DNA of 64,000 nt from Jaminaea rosea (GCF_003144245.1 NW_020289991.1:390518-454517), one strand, 5' to 3'; shown: positions 8,567 to 20,421, counted from the first letter of the stretch. Notes: generated from the sequence alone by a model not told the origin. Program-made: numbers and translations.

Positions 8567-11500
8567 ATGGCTGGTCCGTCCCCTTCCTCAGACGCAGAGG
8601 CATCCGCGCTCATCGCCTGCCTGTACGACCGGGCCACCAAGAGCGACTCGAATCCCAAGCCCCTCGTCCGGCATACCCTGCACCACGTCCCCTCGACCAC
8701 TGACCCGGGGCAACGTTTCGCCATCACGTCGTGGAAGACCGTCGAGTTTGCCTATCGCAAGGCCGAGAGCGTGGGCGTGGGCAAAGATCTGCCCACCCTA
8801 GCCAGAGGGCTGTTCACCGTCGCTCACACTCTTGATGATCATGACGGTAGCGAGCCAGAAAGCTCAGCGCACGCGGCTGCGAGGCAACGTATCCTCGTTC
8901 GCGGCTATGACAAGTTCTTCAATGTGGGAGAGATGCCTTGGACAAAGGTGCGTGTGCGCGCAAGATGATCCTGATCAAGATAGGCTCGCTCGTATGCTGA
9001 CCAGTCTCTCTGGTCTCGCGCACGCGCCCCGCAGCAAGCGTCCATCGATCGCTACTCCTCCCCGCCGTACCTACTCACATTCAAGGAGAATGGTTGCATC
9101 ATCTTCATTTCGGCCCTCTCACCTACGCAGCTCATTGTCACGTCAAAGCATGCGCTGGAGTCGCTCGAGAATCAGGAAGGTGATGATGTAGCTGGAGAAG
9201 AGGGGGAGAAGCGCGTGTCTCACGCTGCAAAGGGGGAGGAATGGTTGGGCAGGCATCTGGCCAAGGTCGGCAAGACCAAGAAAGACTTGGCAACTGAGTT
9301 GTGGAGTCGAGGAGAGACGGCTGTAGCTGAGGTGAGCTGACGTGTCCATACTACCAAGGCAATCCGCGATCCACGCCGCTGACCTCGCTCCACACCCGCC
9401 CGTCGCCCGCAGCTCTGCGACGATTCCTTCGAGGAGCACGTCCTTGCCTACCCACCAGAGAGATCGGGACTACACCTACACGGCCTCAACGCCAACCGCC
9501 CTCACTTCTCCACACGCCCCATGTCCGACGTGAATGCCTTTGCAACGCAATGGGGTTTCATCCCTACCCGCTACCTCACCATGAACAGCATGGCCGACGT
9601 CAAGGAATTCACCGATCGCATAGGCACCACGGGCGAGTACGAGGGAGAGGCCATTGAGGGATTCGTCGTGCGCACCACCATGCCCGATGCGCCAGCGCCA
9701 GCTGACAGGGTGAAGGGAACAGTTCCGCCCCCTTACTCGCCCGGGCAGACCTGGTTCTACAAGGTGAAATTCGACGAGCCTTACCTCATGTATCGCGACT
9801 GGCGAGAGCTAGCGAAGCGCATGCTGGTCGATCGCAACAAATGGTTGGCTGAGAGGCAGCGTGGCATCGATCGCGAGGCCGATGATGGCAAGGAGCCCGA
9901 CGAGCTTGTGAAGAGCGCCTCGCGCCTAGAGATAGACGATCCCTCCCCTGTCACGGCGGATGGGGCAAAGAAGAGCAAGAACCAGCTAAAGAAGGAGCAG
10001 AAAGCGCGCCAACTTCAACTGCAACGCTCGCTCGGCCCAGCATCTGGCGCGCCCACTCTACCTCAAGCACCTAAAGCCCGCTCTGATCGTCCTGAGACGA
10101 AGCTCTTCGTCCAGTGGTGCTGGGATCGCATGTACGGGAGTCAGGATGGCAGAGTGCGCGCCCAGCCCGCCTTGTTTGAGGGCCTCAACGTGGGGAAGGG
10201 GATCATTCGGCTGCGCGATACTTTCCTTGCGTATTTGGAGACGGGCGAGGGGAGAGACCGCCTCGCTGCGCTGGGGGGAGCAGAGGGGGCTTTGGCTGCT
10301 AGGCTTGGACAAGACGTCAGCACGACGAGTACGCCCACATCATCGACGCAGCCCGACACGCGACCCTACACGCACCTGCTACTCCTTCCCATCTCCCTTC
10401 CCGGCGCGGGCAAGACGACCCTCTTCCACTCCCTCTCCTCCCTTTACCCTCGCGCTCTATCGCACACACAAAGCGACGATGTCCCCACGAAGAAGAGCGG
10501 GCCGACTTTCCTGCGCAACATCTGCTCTGAGCTCAGTCGCTCCCGCGTGGTACTAGCGGATCGCAACAACCACTTGCTGCAGCATCGCGACGAAGTGGTC
10601 GAGGCGGTGCGCACCTGGGAGGCTCGCGGGGGCAGGAGTGAGGAGCAACTTCGCGAGGAGAAGAAGAAGCATTTCCAAAAGTACGGGAAGAAGATGGGAG
10701 CCCCGCCTTTCAGCGAGGAGGTGCCGTTGGAGCAGCGACCCCGCGTCAAGTTCCTCACGCTGCTGTACGAGCTTGACGTCCTGCCGTTCAATGCGCTTCA
10801 TCGCCTTCTGTCGGATCGCATCCTCGGGCGAGGGGATAATCATCAGTCCCTCGTTGCGGACACGAGCGCGGCGGCTGGGTGTCGGGCCCACGAGGTGGTG
10901 CTTTGGCGCTTCTTGGAGGCTTATGAGCCCTTTGGCTCAGCGGAGGGGAAGGGGGAGGGGACCAAGGGATGGGGTGACGTGGTGCTACGCCAGGAAGGGG
11001 CGAGCGTGACGCTAAACGTGGAGGCGAGCCTGCGCGAGCAATTGGAGCAGGTGTGGCAATGCTTGACGCAGCGAGGCGTCTTGCCTCGCGAGGGCTGCGA
11101 GGAGTTGGAGGAAGCGGTGCGCAGGACTACGCCCGCCATGCTGGATGAAGCCATCGAGCGCGCCAAGGGGTACAAGGCTACGCAGATCAAGAGCCTCCTG
11201 CCCGCGCCTGGCAGCACAAATAGCAGCGTCACAGGCCCGCGCTACTACGCCATCTCAGTCGAAGTGGACTTGGCGCGTCTCCTCCCTCCCCTTCTCGAGG
11301 CCAAGAGCCCGCAAAACCGTGAGCCTCAACGTGCCGCCCGCCTCTCTCGAGCGCGCGCCCTCCTCACCAGCCTCTCCGCATCCAAGCGCGTGGTGACACG
11401 CCCACACATCACCCTGGTCCACAATAGCGCGCTACGCCGGGACATTGGGGACGACGAGGAGTCTGCTCTCCAGTCCCTGCCTGAAGCGGAGCGCAAGGCG

Positions 11501-11893
11501 GTCCAAGCTGCGAGGAGGAAATGGCAACGTTACGAGGCACTCTGTGGAGCCGGTGAAGCTGGTGTTGACTTTAATGTTCAGTTCGACCGGCTCTGTTGGG
11601 AAGGGGACAAGGTCATGACGCTGAGCGTCTCCTCTGTCGCGCCTTGCCTTGACTCGGCGTTGAGCGTCGAGGAGATGGAGAGGCTGCAGGGAGAAGGAGA
11701 GGAGTGGAGACCCCACGTTACCGTTGGGACGCGCGATGCGGAGGTGCGACCTTTTGAGGCGAATAGGGTTGTGAGGGTTGTGGATACGTTGCGTAAGGAG
11801 GGAATGCGTGGTGGGCAGGAGGGCGAGATTGAGTGGATCGATTTGGAGGGGCAGATGAGCGTGAAGGGCAGGCTGATGGGGATGAGCGCGTAG
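8567..11893 (+). CDS. TRL1: Fungal tRNA ligase (Trl1 type: ligase, kinase, cyclic phosphodiesterase)
   Basis: Three exons: 8567-8947, 9035-9331 and 9413-11893, joined in phase 0 at GTGCGT...GCAG and GTGAGC...GCAG introns; 1052 residues. The N-terminal adenylyltransferase domain has the lysine nucleotidyl motif KENG at about residue 144. A central kinase domain has the P-loop GAGKTT (about residue 556). The C-terminal cyclic phosphodiesterase has two HxT motifs, RPHITLV (about 889) and WRPHVTVG (about 991). All three catalytic modules of yeast Trl1 are present in order, so this enzyme should heal and seal tRNA exon halves after intron removal and possibly the HAC1-type mRNA of the unfolded-protein response. 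ATG 8567 is followed by a normal N terminus. It is convergent with the CCA-adding enzyme gene, the two stops lying about 120 bases apart. Confidence 0.95.
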
Positions 11894-12016
11894 CGTGGCG
11901 CGGCGCAGCGCAGCGCGAGGACAAAATGCATGTATCCAAGTGACGCAACTGCCATGCCGTGCCCGCTCGTCTATGGGTATCAAAGATGATTCTATTACCA
12001 CACTCCATCCCCTCTC

Positions 12017-14237
12017 CTACTTTTTATCCGTCTTGACCTTCTTCTTCCCCTTGGCATCACCCCCCTTGCCCCTCTCCTCGAACGGAACGATCCACCCTTG
12101 CTCCCACAATCCCTTCAACCACCCCCCAACCTCGCGCTTGGCCTCCTCCCCACTCGCCTCCTCTCGCGAACGGGCAAACTGCCAGACGAGGACGGCGTTC
12201 AACAGTCGCGTGGTCATGGGGCCCGGCTTGAGCTCCAACAGGGCGAGGACGGCATTCCCGTCCAGTAGGGGCTTCTCGTCCAGGCGAGCATAGAGGTCGT
12301 GTTGTGCCACGAGCTCAAGAAGTGGCGCGTAGGCTGTGGACCAGCTTGAGGCGGGGAGAATCGAAGTTCCTGCCGCGTAGAGGAAGGCGGCCGTGAGCGC
12401 CGTGCTTGGGTGCATGTTGAGCGCTGGGTTGTTGAGGTTCTTGTCGCGGAGGAAGAGCGTGACGAGGGGTTGCGTGGTGAGCTGACCCTCCAGTAGAGTG
12501 GGGAGGTTGGGGATCGACTCGAGAGCTTTTTGCTCGATGTGATCCACTCCGTCCTGCGGACCGGGGAGAAGAGAGGTAGCTGCCGTCACGAGGGAGCTGA
12601 CAGGCTGAGCGCTTGTGGCTCGGCCCAGCTTGAGGCCGTAGAGGAGGACGGCTTCTGATGCCGGGATGTATTTGTTCTTCTTTTCTTCTACTTCGCCCTG
12701 AGCGCTGCCGAGCAGCGCACAGCAGTATTCGAGGCGACGACGTTGCTCTGCGTCTGCGAGTGGGGCCTTGAGCTCGGCGGGGACGCTGGCGAGGAGGGCG
12801 GGGTCGTAGTGCGGGAGGAAGGAGGTTGGGATCGAGAGTGTGGAGTTGCGTGTGATGGGAGAGGGGGAGAGACAGTCGAGGAGATGCGAGAGCGTGAGAG
12901 CTAGCTTGGCTGCGGAGCTGGAGTTCAAATCGTTGGGAGCCGCTCGGTGCGGGAGGGTCTTGCCGTTTACGATGAGGGAGTAGGGGGAGAAGACGAGGGA
13001 ATGGAGGTCGAGGTCCATTAGGTGGTAGTGCGCGAGGAGGGGAAAGGGGCCTGGGCGTGGTGTGAGACAGGGCGCGAGCAGCAGAAGAAGTCAGCTACAG
13101 CCGCGATCAGACTACGCGTCTCTATCACCTCGAGCCGCGCCACTCACCCTTCATCATCTTGTCCACCTCGATACCGACCCTCTCGCGGGACACCTTGCTC
13201 ACAAGGGCCTCCCTAACCAACTCCCTGCCTCTTCGTGGCACCTCTCCGGCCTCCATCTCCCTCAATCGCGGATCATCCCCTCGCTCCACGTTGCCTTCGC
13301 CCTTTAAACAGGCTACGATTCCCGCATCGAGCCTATAGTTGAATCGCGAAGCAAATCTCACGCAGCGCAGTATGCGCAAAGGGTCATCGAGGAACGTCGT
13401 CAACGGGCTGAGCGGTGTGCGTACCAGCCCTGCACGCATATCCTCCAGTCCCATTCCTGTACAATCCTCTACCTCCCTCGTATGGACATTGAAGAAGAGG
13501 GAGTTGATCGTGATATCGCGACGCTCAGCATCTTCCCTCGGATCGCCAAATTCCATGACCGGTATGCGCGAATCACCGTGATACACCTCTTTGCGCAAGT
13601 TGACAAAGTCCAATTGCAAGCCATTGAAGGTAGCAGTGGCCGTCTCGAGATTCTTGGACTGCTCGGGGTTGGCGGCAATCTTTGTGATGCGGCTGAGCGC
13701 TTCGGCCGCTTGCGTCGCCATGTTGTCGTGGGAGGAGGAGCCGGGCGTAGAAGGGGCGACGGTGCTGAGGTACTGCTTGAAGAGGATGGCGAAGTTGAGG
13801 CCGGTCATTAGGGAGAGACTGATGTCGAGATCGTTGCTTGGTAGGCCGAGGAGCTTATCGCGCACCCAACCGCCGGCTATGCGTGCCTCGAGGGGGCCGG
13901 ACCGCGCGTAGTCAACGTGAGAGCCTCCTTCATCGGGGGAGGGCTGTGGGTGTGTGGAGTTGATCCATGCGCAGCACGAGGAGAGGAGGGAGACGAGCGT
14001 TGACTCGGAGGGAGTGAGGGCGATGGTGGGTGAGGGCGGGAGATGCGCCATCGCGTAGCTGGTACGGTGGTGCGAGTGGACAAGACGGAGAGCTGTGCGT
14101 TGGCTGAGCTGGCTATATGCTGGTGATGGCTGGGCGGTCGGCGGAGTAAAGTGCGTTGGAAGTTGCGGCAGAAGGACCGCCTGTCTATGTGAAGAAGAGG
14201 TAGCGATTCGTAGGAGTGGGCGAGAGCGAGCGAGCAT
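12017..14237 (-). CDS. CCA1: CCA tRNA nucleotidyltransferase
   Basis: Two exons, 14237-13148 and 13050-12017, separated by a 97-nt intron (GTGAGT...CCCAG) in phase 1; 707 residues. The join links KVSRERVGIEVDKMMKG to PFPLLAHYHLMDLDLHSLVF, as in the family, where the KMMKG helix is followed by a leucine-rich tail domain. Motifs: the catalytic DLDIS (about residue 134) in the GGWVRD...SNDLDIS head, RRDITINSLFF, and DDPLRILRCVRFASRFNY for nucleotide recognition. The enzyme adds CCA to tRNA 3' ends. The protein begins with an Arg/Ser/Leu-rich, acid-free stretch (MLARSRPLLRIATSSSHRQ) typical of a mitochondrial presequence, and a second in-frame ATG (MAHLPPSP, about 62 codons later) precedes the conserved domain; this matches the alternative-start dual targeting known for yeast CCA1. 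The C-terminal lysine-rich end (KGKKKVKTDKK) resembles a nuclear signal. Confidence 0.93.
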
Positions 14238-14534
14238 ACAAGCCTCGTGGAGGAGGAAGAGGAGGAGGAGTCAATGGGAAGGTCCAAAATTGAGGAGCGC
14301 AGCCCTGGCTCGCCCACTTTATTTTGCCGTGGCCCGAGCGTTGAAGCGGACGGGACGGGAACCTCGGCCGAGATCGGCAGCCTCGACTCGACGTTGTCCG
14401 TGATGACCAACTCAAGGCAGGGCGGCAAGGCAACGGGGCGGGGCGGGGAACGAGGGAGCGTGGCAATGGGATGAATTGCAGCTCATTATCACCATCACCA
14501 CCACCACCACCACCCTCCTCACCACTCACCCACC

Positions 14535-16179
14535 ATGCTCGCCGCACGAGCAACAAGGGGGGCATTTGCCCTTCGCTCCTCGGCCTCCGCACGAGCTGGC
14601 CCTTCATCAATCTCTGCGCCCCTCCTGCGTCGCTCCCTAGCCACCGAAGCCGACCCAGACCGTTGGGCCACCAACACTGAAGGCGCAGGCGTCCGTCCTA
14701 GCAGCAAAGCCGTGCCTACCTCGCCACAGGCACCAGGCAATGCCTCGACACACATCCTCGAGGACATGCACACCACGACGGCACACGAGATCCTCTCCGA
14801 GAGCGGATCCCGCAAAGAAGCTAGCCTGCGCCACTTTACCGTCAACTTCGGTCCTCAACACCCGGCAGCTCACGGCGTGTTGCGCTTGATCCTAGAGCTC
14901 AACGGTGAAGAGGTGCTGCGAGCTGACCCGCACGTTGGTTTGCTTCACCGTGGAACGGAGAAGCTCATCGAGTACAAGAACTACACGCAGGCGCTGCCTT
15001 ACTTTGACCGACTCGACTATGTCAGCATGATGACCAACGAGCTCTGCTACTCGCGTGCTGTGGAGAAGTTGTTGAACATCGAGGTACCTGAGCGAGCCAA
15101 GTGGATTCGCACCTTGTTCGGGGAGATTACCCGCATCTTGAATCATTGCATGGCCGTCCTCTCGCACGTCATGGACGTCGGCGGGTTGACCCCTTTTCTG
15201 TGGGCCTTTGAGGAGAGGGAGAAGCTCATGGAGTTCTACGAGAGGGTCAGTGGGGCGCGATTGCATGCCGCCTACGTGCGACCGGGAGGTGTGGCATTCG
15301 ACTTGCCTCATGGCTTGCTCGATGATATCCACAAGTGGGCGACGCAGTTCGGTGAGTAGGCGGGGCGCGGTACGGAGCACCACGGCAACTCGAGCTGACT
15401 TGACGACACCCACGCCCGCTCCACGCCCGCTCCTCGCCAGGCTCGCGCATCGACGAAATCGAGGAAGTCGTCACTGGCAACCGTATCTGGAAGTCGCGCA
15501 CCATTGGCGTGGGCAAGGTGACAGCCGAAGAAGCCCAGAACTACGGCTTCTCAGGCGTCATGTTGCGCGGCTCTGGCGTACCTTGGGATATCCGCAAGGT
15601 AGCCCCTTACGACGCCTACGACCAGGTCGACTTCGACGTGCCAGTCGGCAAGAACGGAGACTGCTATGATCGCTACCTGTGCCGTATTGAGGAGTTTAGG
15701 CAGAGTCTGCGTATCATCGAGCAGTGCATTAACAAGATGCCGGGAGGGCAGATCAAGGTCGACGACCACAAGATTGTTCCCCCGCCGAGGGCCAACATGA
15801 AGGAGAGCATGGAGTCGTGCGTATCGCATGCCCGCAGGAGGCCAGCCTTCTCCCCTTCGCCTACCGCATGCTGACATTGCCTTCCCCTCCCCGCTTCTCT
15901 CTCTCCCGCTCGCACAGCCTCATCCACCACTTCAAGCTCTTCTCCGAGGGATACCACGTTCCCCCCGGCGAGACGTACTCGGCCATCGAAGCCCCCAAGG
16001 GCGAAATGGGCGTCTACCTCGTCTCTGACGGCTCCAACAGACCGTACCGTTGCAAGATCCGTGCTCCCGGCTTTGCCCACTTGGCAGGATTCGACTTTAT
16101 GAGCCGTAGTCACTTTGTGCCCGATGTGGTCGCCATTATTGGTACGATGGACCTCGTCTTTGGTGAGGTGGACCGTTGA
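14535..16179 (+). CDS. NADH:ubiquinone oxidoreductase 49 kDa subunit (NDUFS2), mitochondrial
   Basis: Three exons: 14535-15351, 15441-15816 and 15918-16179, with introns starting GTGAGT and GTGCGT and ending in CAG; 484 residues. An Arg/Ser/Ala N terminus ([20 protein letters not shown]) is a mitochondrial presequence. The mature part begins with [20 protein letters not shown], then [34 protein letters not shown], and ends [12 protein letters not shown], all hallmark segments of the nuclear-encoded complex I 49 kDa subunit, which builds the quinone-binding cavity with PSST. The HGV histidine near the quinone site is present. The gene is divergent from CCA1 with about 300 bases between starts, so a shared promoter for two mitochondrial proteins is plausible. 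Confidence 0.96.
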
Positions 16180-16305
16180 GCGGGCACGGTGGAGAAGGAG
16201 GCCGCCAGACTGTGTTTTCGTGCCGTGGCGTAGCTTGAATAGCATCGACTAGATATCAAATCGATTACGCGTGGCGCGTGGCGAGTGGCGAGTGGCAGTG
16301 ACCGG

Positions 16306-17029
16306 CTAGTCATCCGCTTCGATCAACTCGCCCAACAGCTCGAGGATCTTGCGCTGATTATCCCGAGCGGCGGGGGAGGACGTTTCGAAGAATCCTGGTA
16401 GGCCGGCCTGCGAGCGCAGTGTGGGGGTTTGATTAGCGTGAGGGGAGAGAGAAGCATGCTGCAATCGTGAGCGACCGTACACGCACCTTGTGGAATCGAA
16501 GCTGTTGAGCCTTGACCATCTGATCCCACTCCTCTAGGGAGGCTCGAGCCCATCTCTCCTCTTCCTCTTCGTCGCCCCGCTCGCGCTCGCGCCGTGAGTC
16601 TGCCAATCTCCTCTCGAGGGCATCTTGCTCTCTCTTTGTCTTCATGACCAGGCGAAGGAAGGTGCCATCTTTGGCTAGGCGGCGGAGCTCGGGAAGGGCT
16701 TGGGAGGGGGTAAGGTGACGCAGGTCTGGGCGAGGCGGGGGTGGTTGATGGGGTAGGGGAGGAGCATTCGCAGAGGCAGAGGCAGGAGGCTTTGGTTGAG
16801 GTTGGGCGCGACCTTTAAGTCGTGGGTCGGAGGACCTCTGTTCTTCCACTCTGGGGATCGACGGAGGGGTCGGTTGCTCGTCATTCTCGCGCAGGAGGGA
16901 GAGGAGATGCTGGATGTTGTGCGGGTCGGAGCGCGATTGAGCGTCTCGCTGGCACGGCGAAGAGTAGTGAGCTAGCGTCTCATCTTTACCACCTCCATCC
17001 CGTCCCACACTCACAGCAAAAGGGTTCAT
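16306..17029 (-). CDS. Conserved-looking small helical protein, function unknown
   Basis: Best model: three exons, 17029-17015, 16948-16487 and 16407-16306, giving 192 residues. The first intron (GTGAGT...CCAG, 66 nt) and the second (GTGCGT...GCAG, 79 nt) both join in phase 0. Without the first splice the frame stays open to another ATG at 17248, but the spliced start MNPFA followed by RDAQSRSDPHNIQHLLSLL reads more naturally. The protein has a Pro-rich middle, then a charged coiled-coil region (KTKREQDALERRLADSRRE) and a C-terminal helix ending KILELLGELIEADD. The segment AGLPGFFETSSPAARDNQRK looks like a conserved domain end, but I do not recognise the family. It lies tail-to-tail with the complex I gene, about 125 bases apart. 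Confidence 0.7.
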
Positions 17030-17314
17030 CTCATCGCCTGCCTTGCTCGCTGGTCGCGGGGACGTGGGTCTGTTCGTCGATGGTCCAGCCCAGCTTGCGC
17101 TTGCCAATATTTCCACGCCGGGCGTTGTGCTGCCGCCTGCCCTATGACGCGAGTTCAGCCCGCACTTCCGCCCTCCCGCTGCCCGCTCGACGCTGCTCAG
17201 CCAATCAATCAACATCGCCCACGCTCCCCGCACTCTCGTCGTTACCATCCCGACGATCTACATAAGCTAGACAGCAGCAACCGCTGATCCCTCGCCATCG
17301 CATCGCGGCCCGCC

Positions 17315-18007
17315 ATGCCGCCCAAAAAGAAGACGACATCATCCATCGCTTCGGCCTTCAAGCCCTCGTCCAGTAAGAGCGGGTCAACAGCCGTTCAGCA
17401 GGGAAAGCTCAATGCCTCTCGTTCGGCCAGTCTCGACAAGGTCAAAGGGTCGACTCCCAGTGCCAGCACAGTCGCAGTCACATCTCGCTCCCCTTCACCG
17501 GACAAGGCATCGTCCCTCTCCCGCAGTCAGAGTGGGACTGCTGCAGTAGGAGGAGGGGCGCAGCTGAGCAAGGAAGAAATCGCAGAGGCAGAGAAGCTCC
17601 CCCATCTCGATGTGAATGCGCGCGACTTGAATGGGATCTGGAACGAGGTCAAGAAGGAGAAGCTGGGCAAGGTTGGGGCGAGTGAGTTTTGCGACCTCAT
17701 AGCCAGCACGCGTACGCTTTTGCCGTGCTGACCTTTGGCCCCCCCCCCCCCCGCCTTTTCCCCCCTGCCTCCCCGCGCCCTCCTAGTCCACGCCCAAGGG
17801 CAGAATCGCATCCACCACATCCTTCGCTCATTCGACTTTGATCCCTCATACGGTCCCTGCCTGGGTCTCACACGACTCGAGAGGTGGAATCGCGCCAAAG
17901 ACTTGGGGGAGGACCCGCCTGTCGAGGTGTGGGAGATCTTGAATACGAGGGAGGGAAAGTTGGACGAGGAGTACAGGGAGAGTTGTCTGATTGGGGCTGG
18001 CATTTAG
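17315..18007 (+). CDS. DNA polymerase delta small subunit (POLD4/Cdm1-like)
   Basis: Two exons, 17315-17681 and 17787-18007, joined in phase 1 (donor GTGAGT, acceptor CCTAG); 195 residues. The C-terminal exon has the signature of the p12/Cdm1 subunit: FDFDPSYGPCLGLTRLERWNRA followed by DLGEDPPVEVWEILN. The N-terminal half is Ser/Lys-rich and disordered, starting MPPKKK. In human and Schizosaccharomyces pombe this subunit is non-essential and stabilises the polymerase delta holoenzyme; budding yeast lacks it, so its presence is consistent with a basidiomycete. The intron (17682-17786) contains a 14-base C homopolymer just 5' of the acceptor tract (17739-17752), a region prone to sequencing error and replication slippage but outside the coding frame. 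Confidence 0.9.
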
Positions 18008-18227
18008 GCGGTTGCGATTGTCGATACCTTTTTTTCTCTCTTGTCTGCTCGATGCTCGATATCTTGAGTCATCCCTGGTCTCCAGAAAGGGCAGCTGCTG
18101 CCTCTGCCTGTATGCGTCTCGATGTCGTCTCGTTGCGCCGCCTCGACTGGCTGCGCCTTTTGCCGTGCATCGGAAGCAACACTTTGGACCCCTCTCGAGA
18201 GTCTGCTCTCTTCCTCTTGACTCCACT

Positions 18228-18260
18228 CATCACATCACATCACATCACATCACATCACAT
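18228..18260. repeat. CACAT pentanucleotide tandem repeat
   Basis: A CAT followed by six exact copies of CACAT, about 30 bases upstream of the start codon of the sorting nexin gene, that is, in its presumed 5' UTR or core promoter. Confidence 0.95.
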
Positions 18261-18288
18261 CCCCCATCGCGCCGCTTTCTCGCTCGCA

Positions 18289-20421
18289 ATGACGAGCATA
18301 TACGATGCGCACGACAGCTACGCAACGTCTTCGCGCCCCGTATCGTCCTACTCGCATCACCAAGACGATGATGACGAGGATCCATGGGCTGTACCGCATC
18401 AAAGCGCGAGGCAAAGCTGGGCGCCTTCGTCCGATGATGGTGAGGATGAGGAGGAGTCTACCGCCGTGAAAGACAAGATGCATCGACGCAGGGAGAGCTC
18501 GCAGGGCACCATAACGGGTCAAGGCTCCACCTCTCCGATGAAGGAATCCTCCCCCACTTCACCACTGAGCGAAGCAGCGGACCCCACTCCAGCACCCGCG
18601 CCTGCCTCACCACCTCCCTCCTGGAAGAGTCGCGAGCCCAACAGCGCTGTCCGCTCAGCAACGCACGGCCTGCCTACGACGAACTCGACGTTCAGAGGTG
18701 GGTTTGGGGACGTGCAGAGCAGCAATGCTGTCAAGACTGCCACAATAGGAGAGTATATAGCCTCGCCGCTTCCTGTAAGCGCACCGACTCCTTGGGATGG
18801 GCAACGCGTGAGCATTCGCCTGCGTCCCGAGTTGCAGGGATTCGTATTCAAGCACAATGCCTATGACGTGCGAAGGACAGCCGTCCTTCCCGTCTCCAGC
18901 TCAGCGGCAGAGAGCACATCCGTCATGGGGATGGGCTCCTTCTCATCCGACGCCCTCCTCGACCAAGCACGGAGACAACGTCGCGTCTCACCCACGTCAC
19001 GAGCCACTGCCGCCTCCCTCACCTCTTCTTCTGCCCTCTCCGCACCAGCCGGCCCTTCCTCCCCCACCTCTTCCGTAATCCGCCGCTACTCCGACTTCCT
19101 CTGGCTCCACTCGCTTCTCCTCTCCCGCTGGCCTTTACGACTCATCCCGCCCTTACCCCCGAAGAGGCTCGGCATGCCCCTAGTAGCGGGAGTGGCCGGC
19201 ACTGGAGCCCTAGGATCGGGGGATGATGCCTTCATCCAGCGCAGGGTAAAGGGACTACAACGCTACCTCTCAGCGCTGATGAGTCACCCAGTCCTCGCAC
19301 ACGACAAGCACCTCGCCGTCTTCCTGAGCGAAAAAGGCAGTATAGCAGATTGGAGGGCGAGTCACCCTGATCCGGTCATCGTAGAAGAGACGCTAGACCC
19401 GCGTTCCCCCTCCAACCTCGCCAGCGTCTCTTCCTTGCGCAGCAGCCCTTCGACTTCCCCGCCAAAGGGATTCGACGATGTCGTAGGTGGGAAGAGCCTG
19501 GATGCCCTGACCAACAAGGTGGTCCCGGAATTGCTGGATAGGTGGACCAATCTTGCGAACGTGGTCGAACGCATGGCGAGGCGATGCGAGGCGCAAGGAC
19601 GCGATGGGGAGCTTCTGGCGGATCTGGTCGAGGGGGTCGCCGTTGAACGGAGGGGCGGAGGCAGTTGGGCCTGGTTGGGGGGTGCTCAGCAGAGGGGCGC
19701 GGATGAAGGGCGTGATGAAGAGGTGGGCACGCCGCCCATTACCAGGCGTATCGCAGCACTACACCGCGACCTGAGCTCCCTATCGCAATTGCGTGCGGAC
19801 CAAGCGCTAGGAAGGCGAGATCACGAGGGCGAGGACGCCCAGTCTGACAGGCAAAGCTTCGTCACCCCGCCGTCGTCCTCGTCAAACGGCCACGCCTTCT
19901 TCCCCCTCCTAGAACGCTTCAAGACGCTCCGCGACCTGTTCCTGTCCATGCGCTCCCTTCTCGCACGCCACGCCACCCTCACCAAGCAACTAGACGACGA
20001 GCTCGCCGCACTCAAGGCGCGCATCAAAGCCGGTACTGCTAGGCTAGAATCCCTCCGCCTGGGCACTACTGCTGGTGGTGGTGGTGGTGGGAATGTGGCA
20101 ACATCAGCGGAAGCTGCTCGCGAGGAGGCTACGAAGCTTCACGAGGCCTTGAGGCGGGACGCGGGGAGGATGGAGGAGCTGAGCGTCAGAAGGGAGAGGG
20201 CGAGGCGGGCACTATGGGATGAGGTGGGGCTGGTGAGAGCACGATGTAGCGAGAGGGCTGTTGCTGCCGTTTGGGCGGGCGAGGGGCCGATGATGCAGGG
20301 TGAGGGGAGAGGGGAATCGTCGTCGTCGTCGTCGTCGTCGGCGTGGTTGGAGGATGAGCGGAGGTTGAGGGGAGCGGAGCGATTGGCTGTTGAGGAGTGT
20401 TGGAGGGAGTTGGGGCGGTGA
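18289..20421 (+). CDS. MVP1: PX-BAR sorting nexin, Mvp1/SNX8-like
   Basis: Single exon of 710 residues from ATG 18289. The frame extends 135 codons further upstream, but that part overlaps the end of the POLD4 gene, so this ATG is preferred. An acidic, Ser-rich N terminus is followed by a PX domain starting VSIRLRPELQGFVFKHNAYDV (about residue 173), with the phosphoinositide-binding RRYSDFLWLHSLL and the PPLPPKR loop, ending in a QRYLSALMSHPVLAHD helix. The C-terminal half is helical (WTNLANVVERMARRCEAQGR... and a Leu/Glu/Arg-rich coiled coil), as expected for a BAR domain. Mvp1 family members act in endosome to vacuole/Golgi sorting. A 90-residue insert between the two PX beta strands is unusual in length but is Ser/Ala-rich and low-complexity, as is common in basidiomycete orthologues. 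Confidence 0.88.
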   Translation: MTSIYDAHDSYATSSRPVSSYSHHQDDDDEDPWAVPHQSARQSWAPSSDDGEDEEESTAVKDKMHRRRESSQGTITGQGSTSPMKESSPTSPLSEAADPTPAPAPASPPPSWKSREPNSAVRSATHGLPTTNSTFRGGFGDVQSSNAVKTATIGEYIASPLPVSAPTPWDGQRVSIRLRPELQGFVFKHNAYDVRRTAVLPVSSSAAESTSVMGMGSFSSDALLDQARRQRRVSPTSRATAASLTSSSALSAPAGPSSPTSSVIRRYSDFLWLHSLLLSRWPLRLIPPLPPKRLGMPLVAGVAGTGALGSGDDAFIQRRVKGLQRYLSALMSHPVLAHDKHLAVFLSEKGSIADWRASHPDPVIVEETLDPRSPSNLASVSSLRSSPSTSPPKGFDDVVGGKSLDALTNKVVPELLDRWTNLANVVERMARRCEAQGRDGELLADLVEGVAVERRGGGSWAWLGGAQQRGADEGRDEEVGTPPITRRIAALHRDLSSLSQLRADQALGRRDHEGEDAQSDRQSFVTPPSSSSNGHAFFPLLERFKTLRDLFLSMRSLLARHATLTKQLDDELAALKARIKAGTARLESLRLGTTAGGGGGGNVATSAEAAREEATKLHEALRRDAGRMEELSVRRERARRALWDEVGLVRARCSERAVAAVWAGEGPMMQGEGRGESSSSSSSSAWLEDERRLRGAERLAVEECWRELGR

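Noticed and set aside
17884-18288. Extending the Mvp1-like frame upstream
   Set aside because: Overlaps the POLD4 coding end; ATG 18289 sits in a normal context just after the CACAT repeat.
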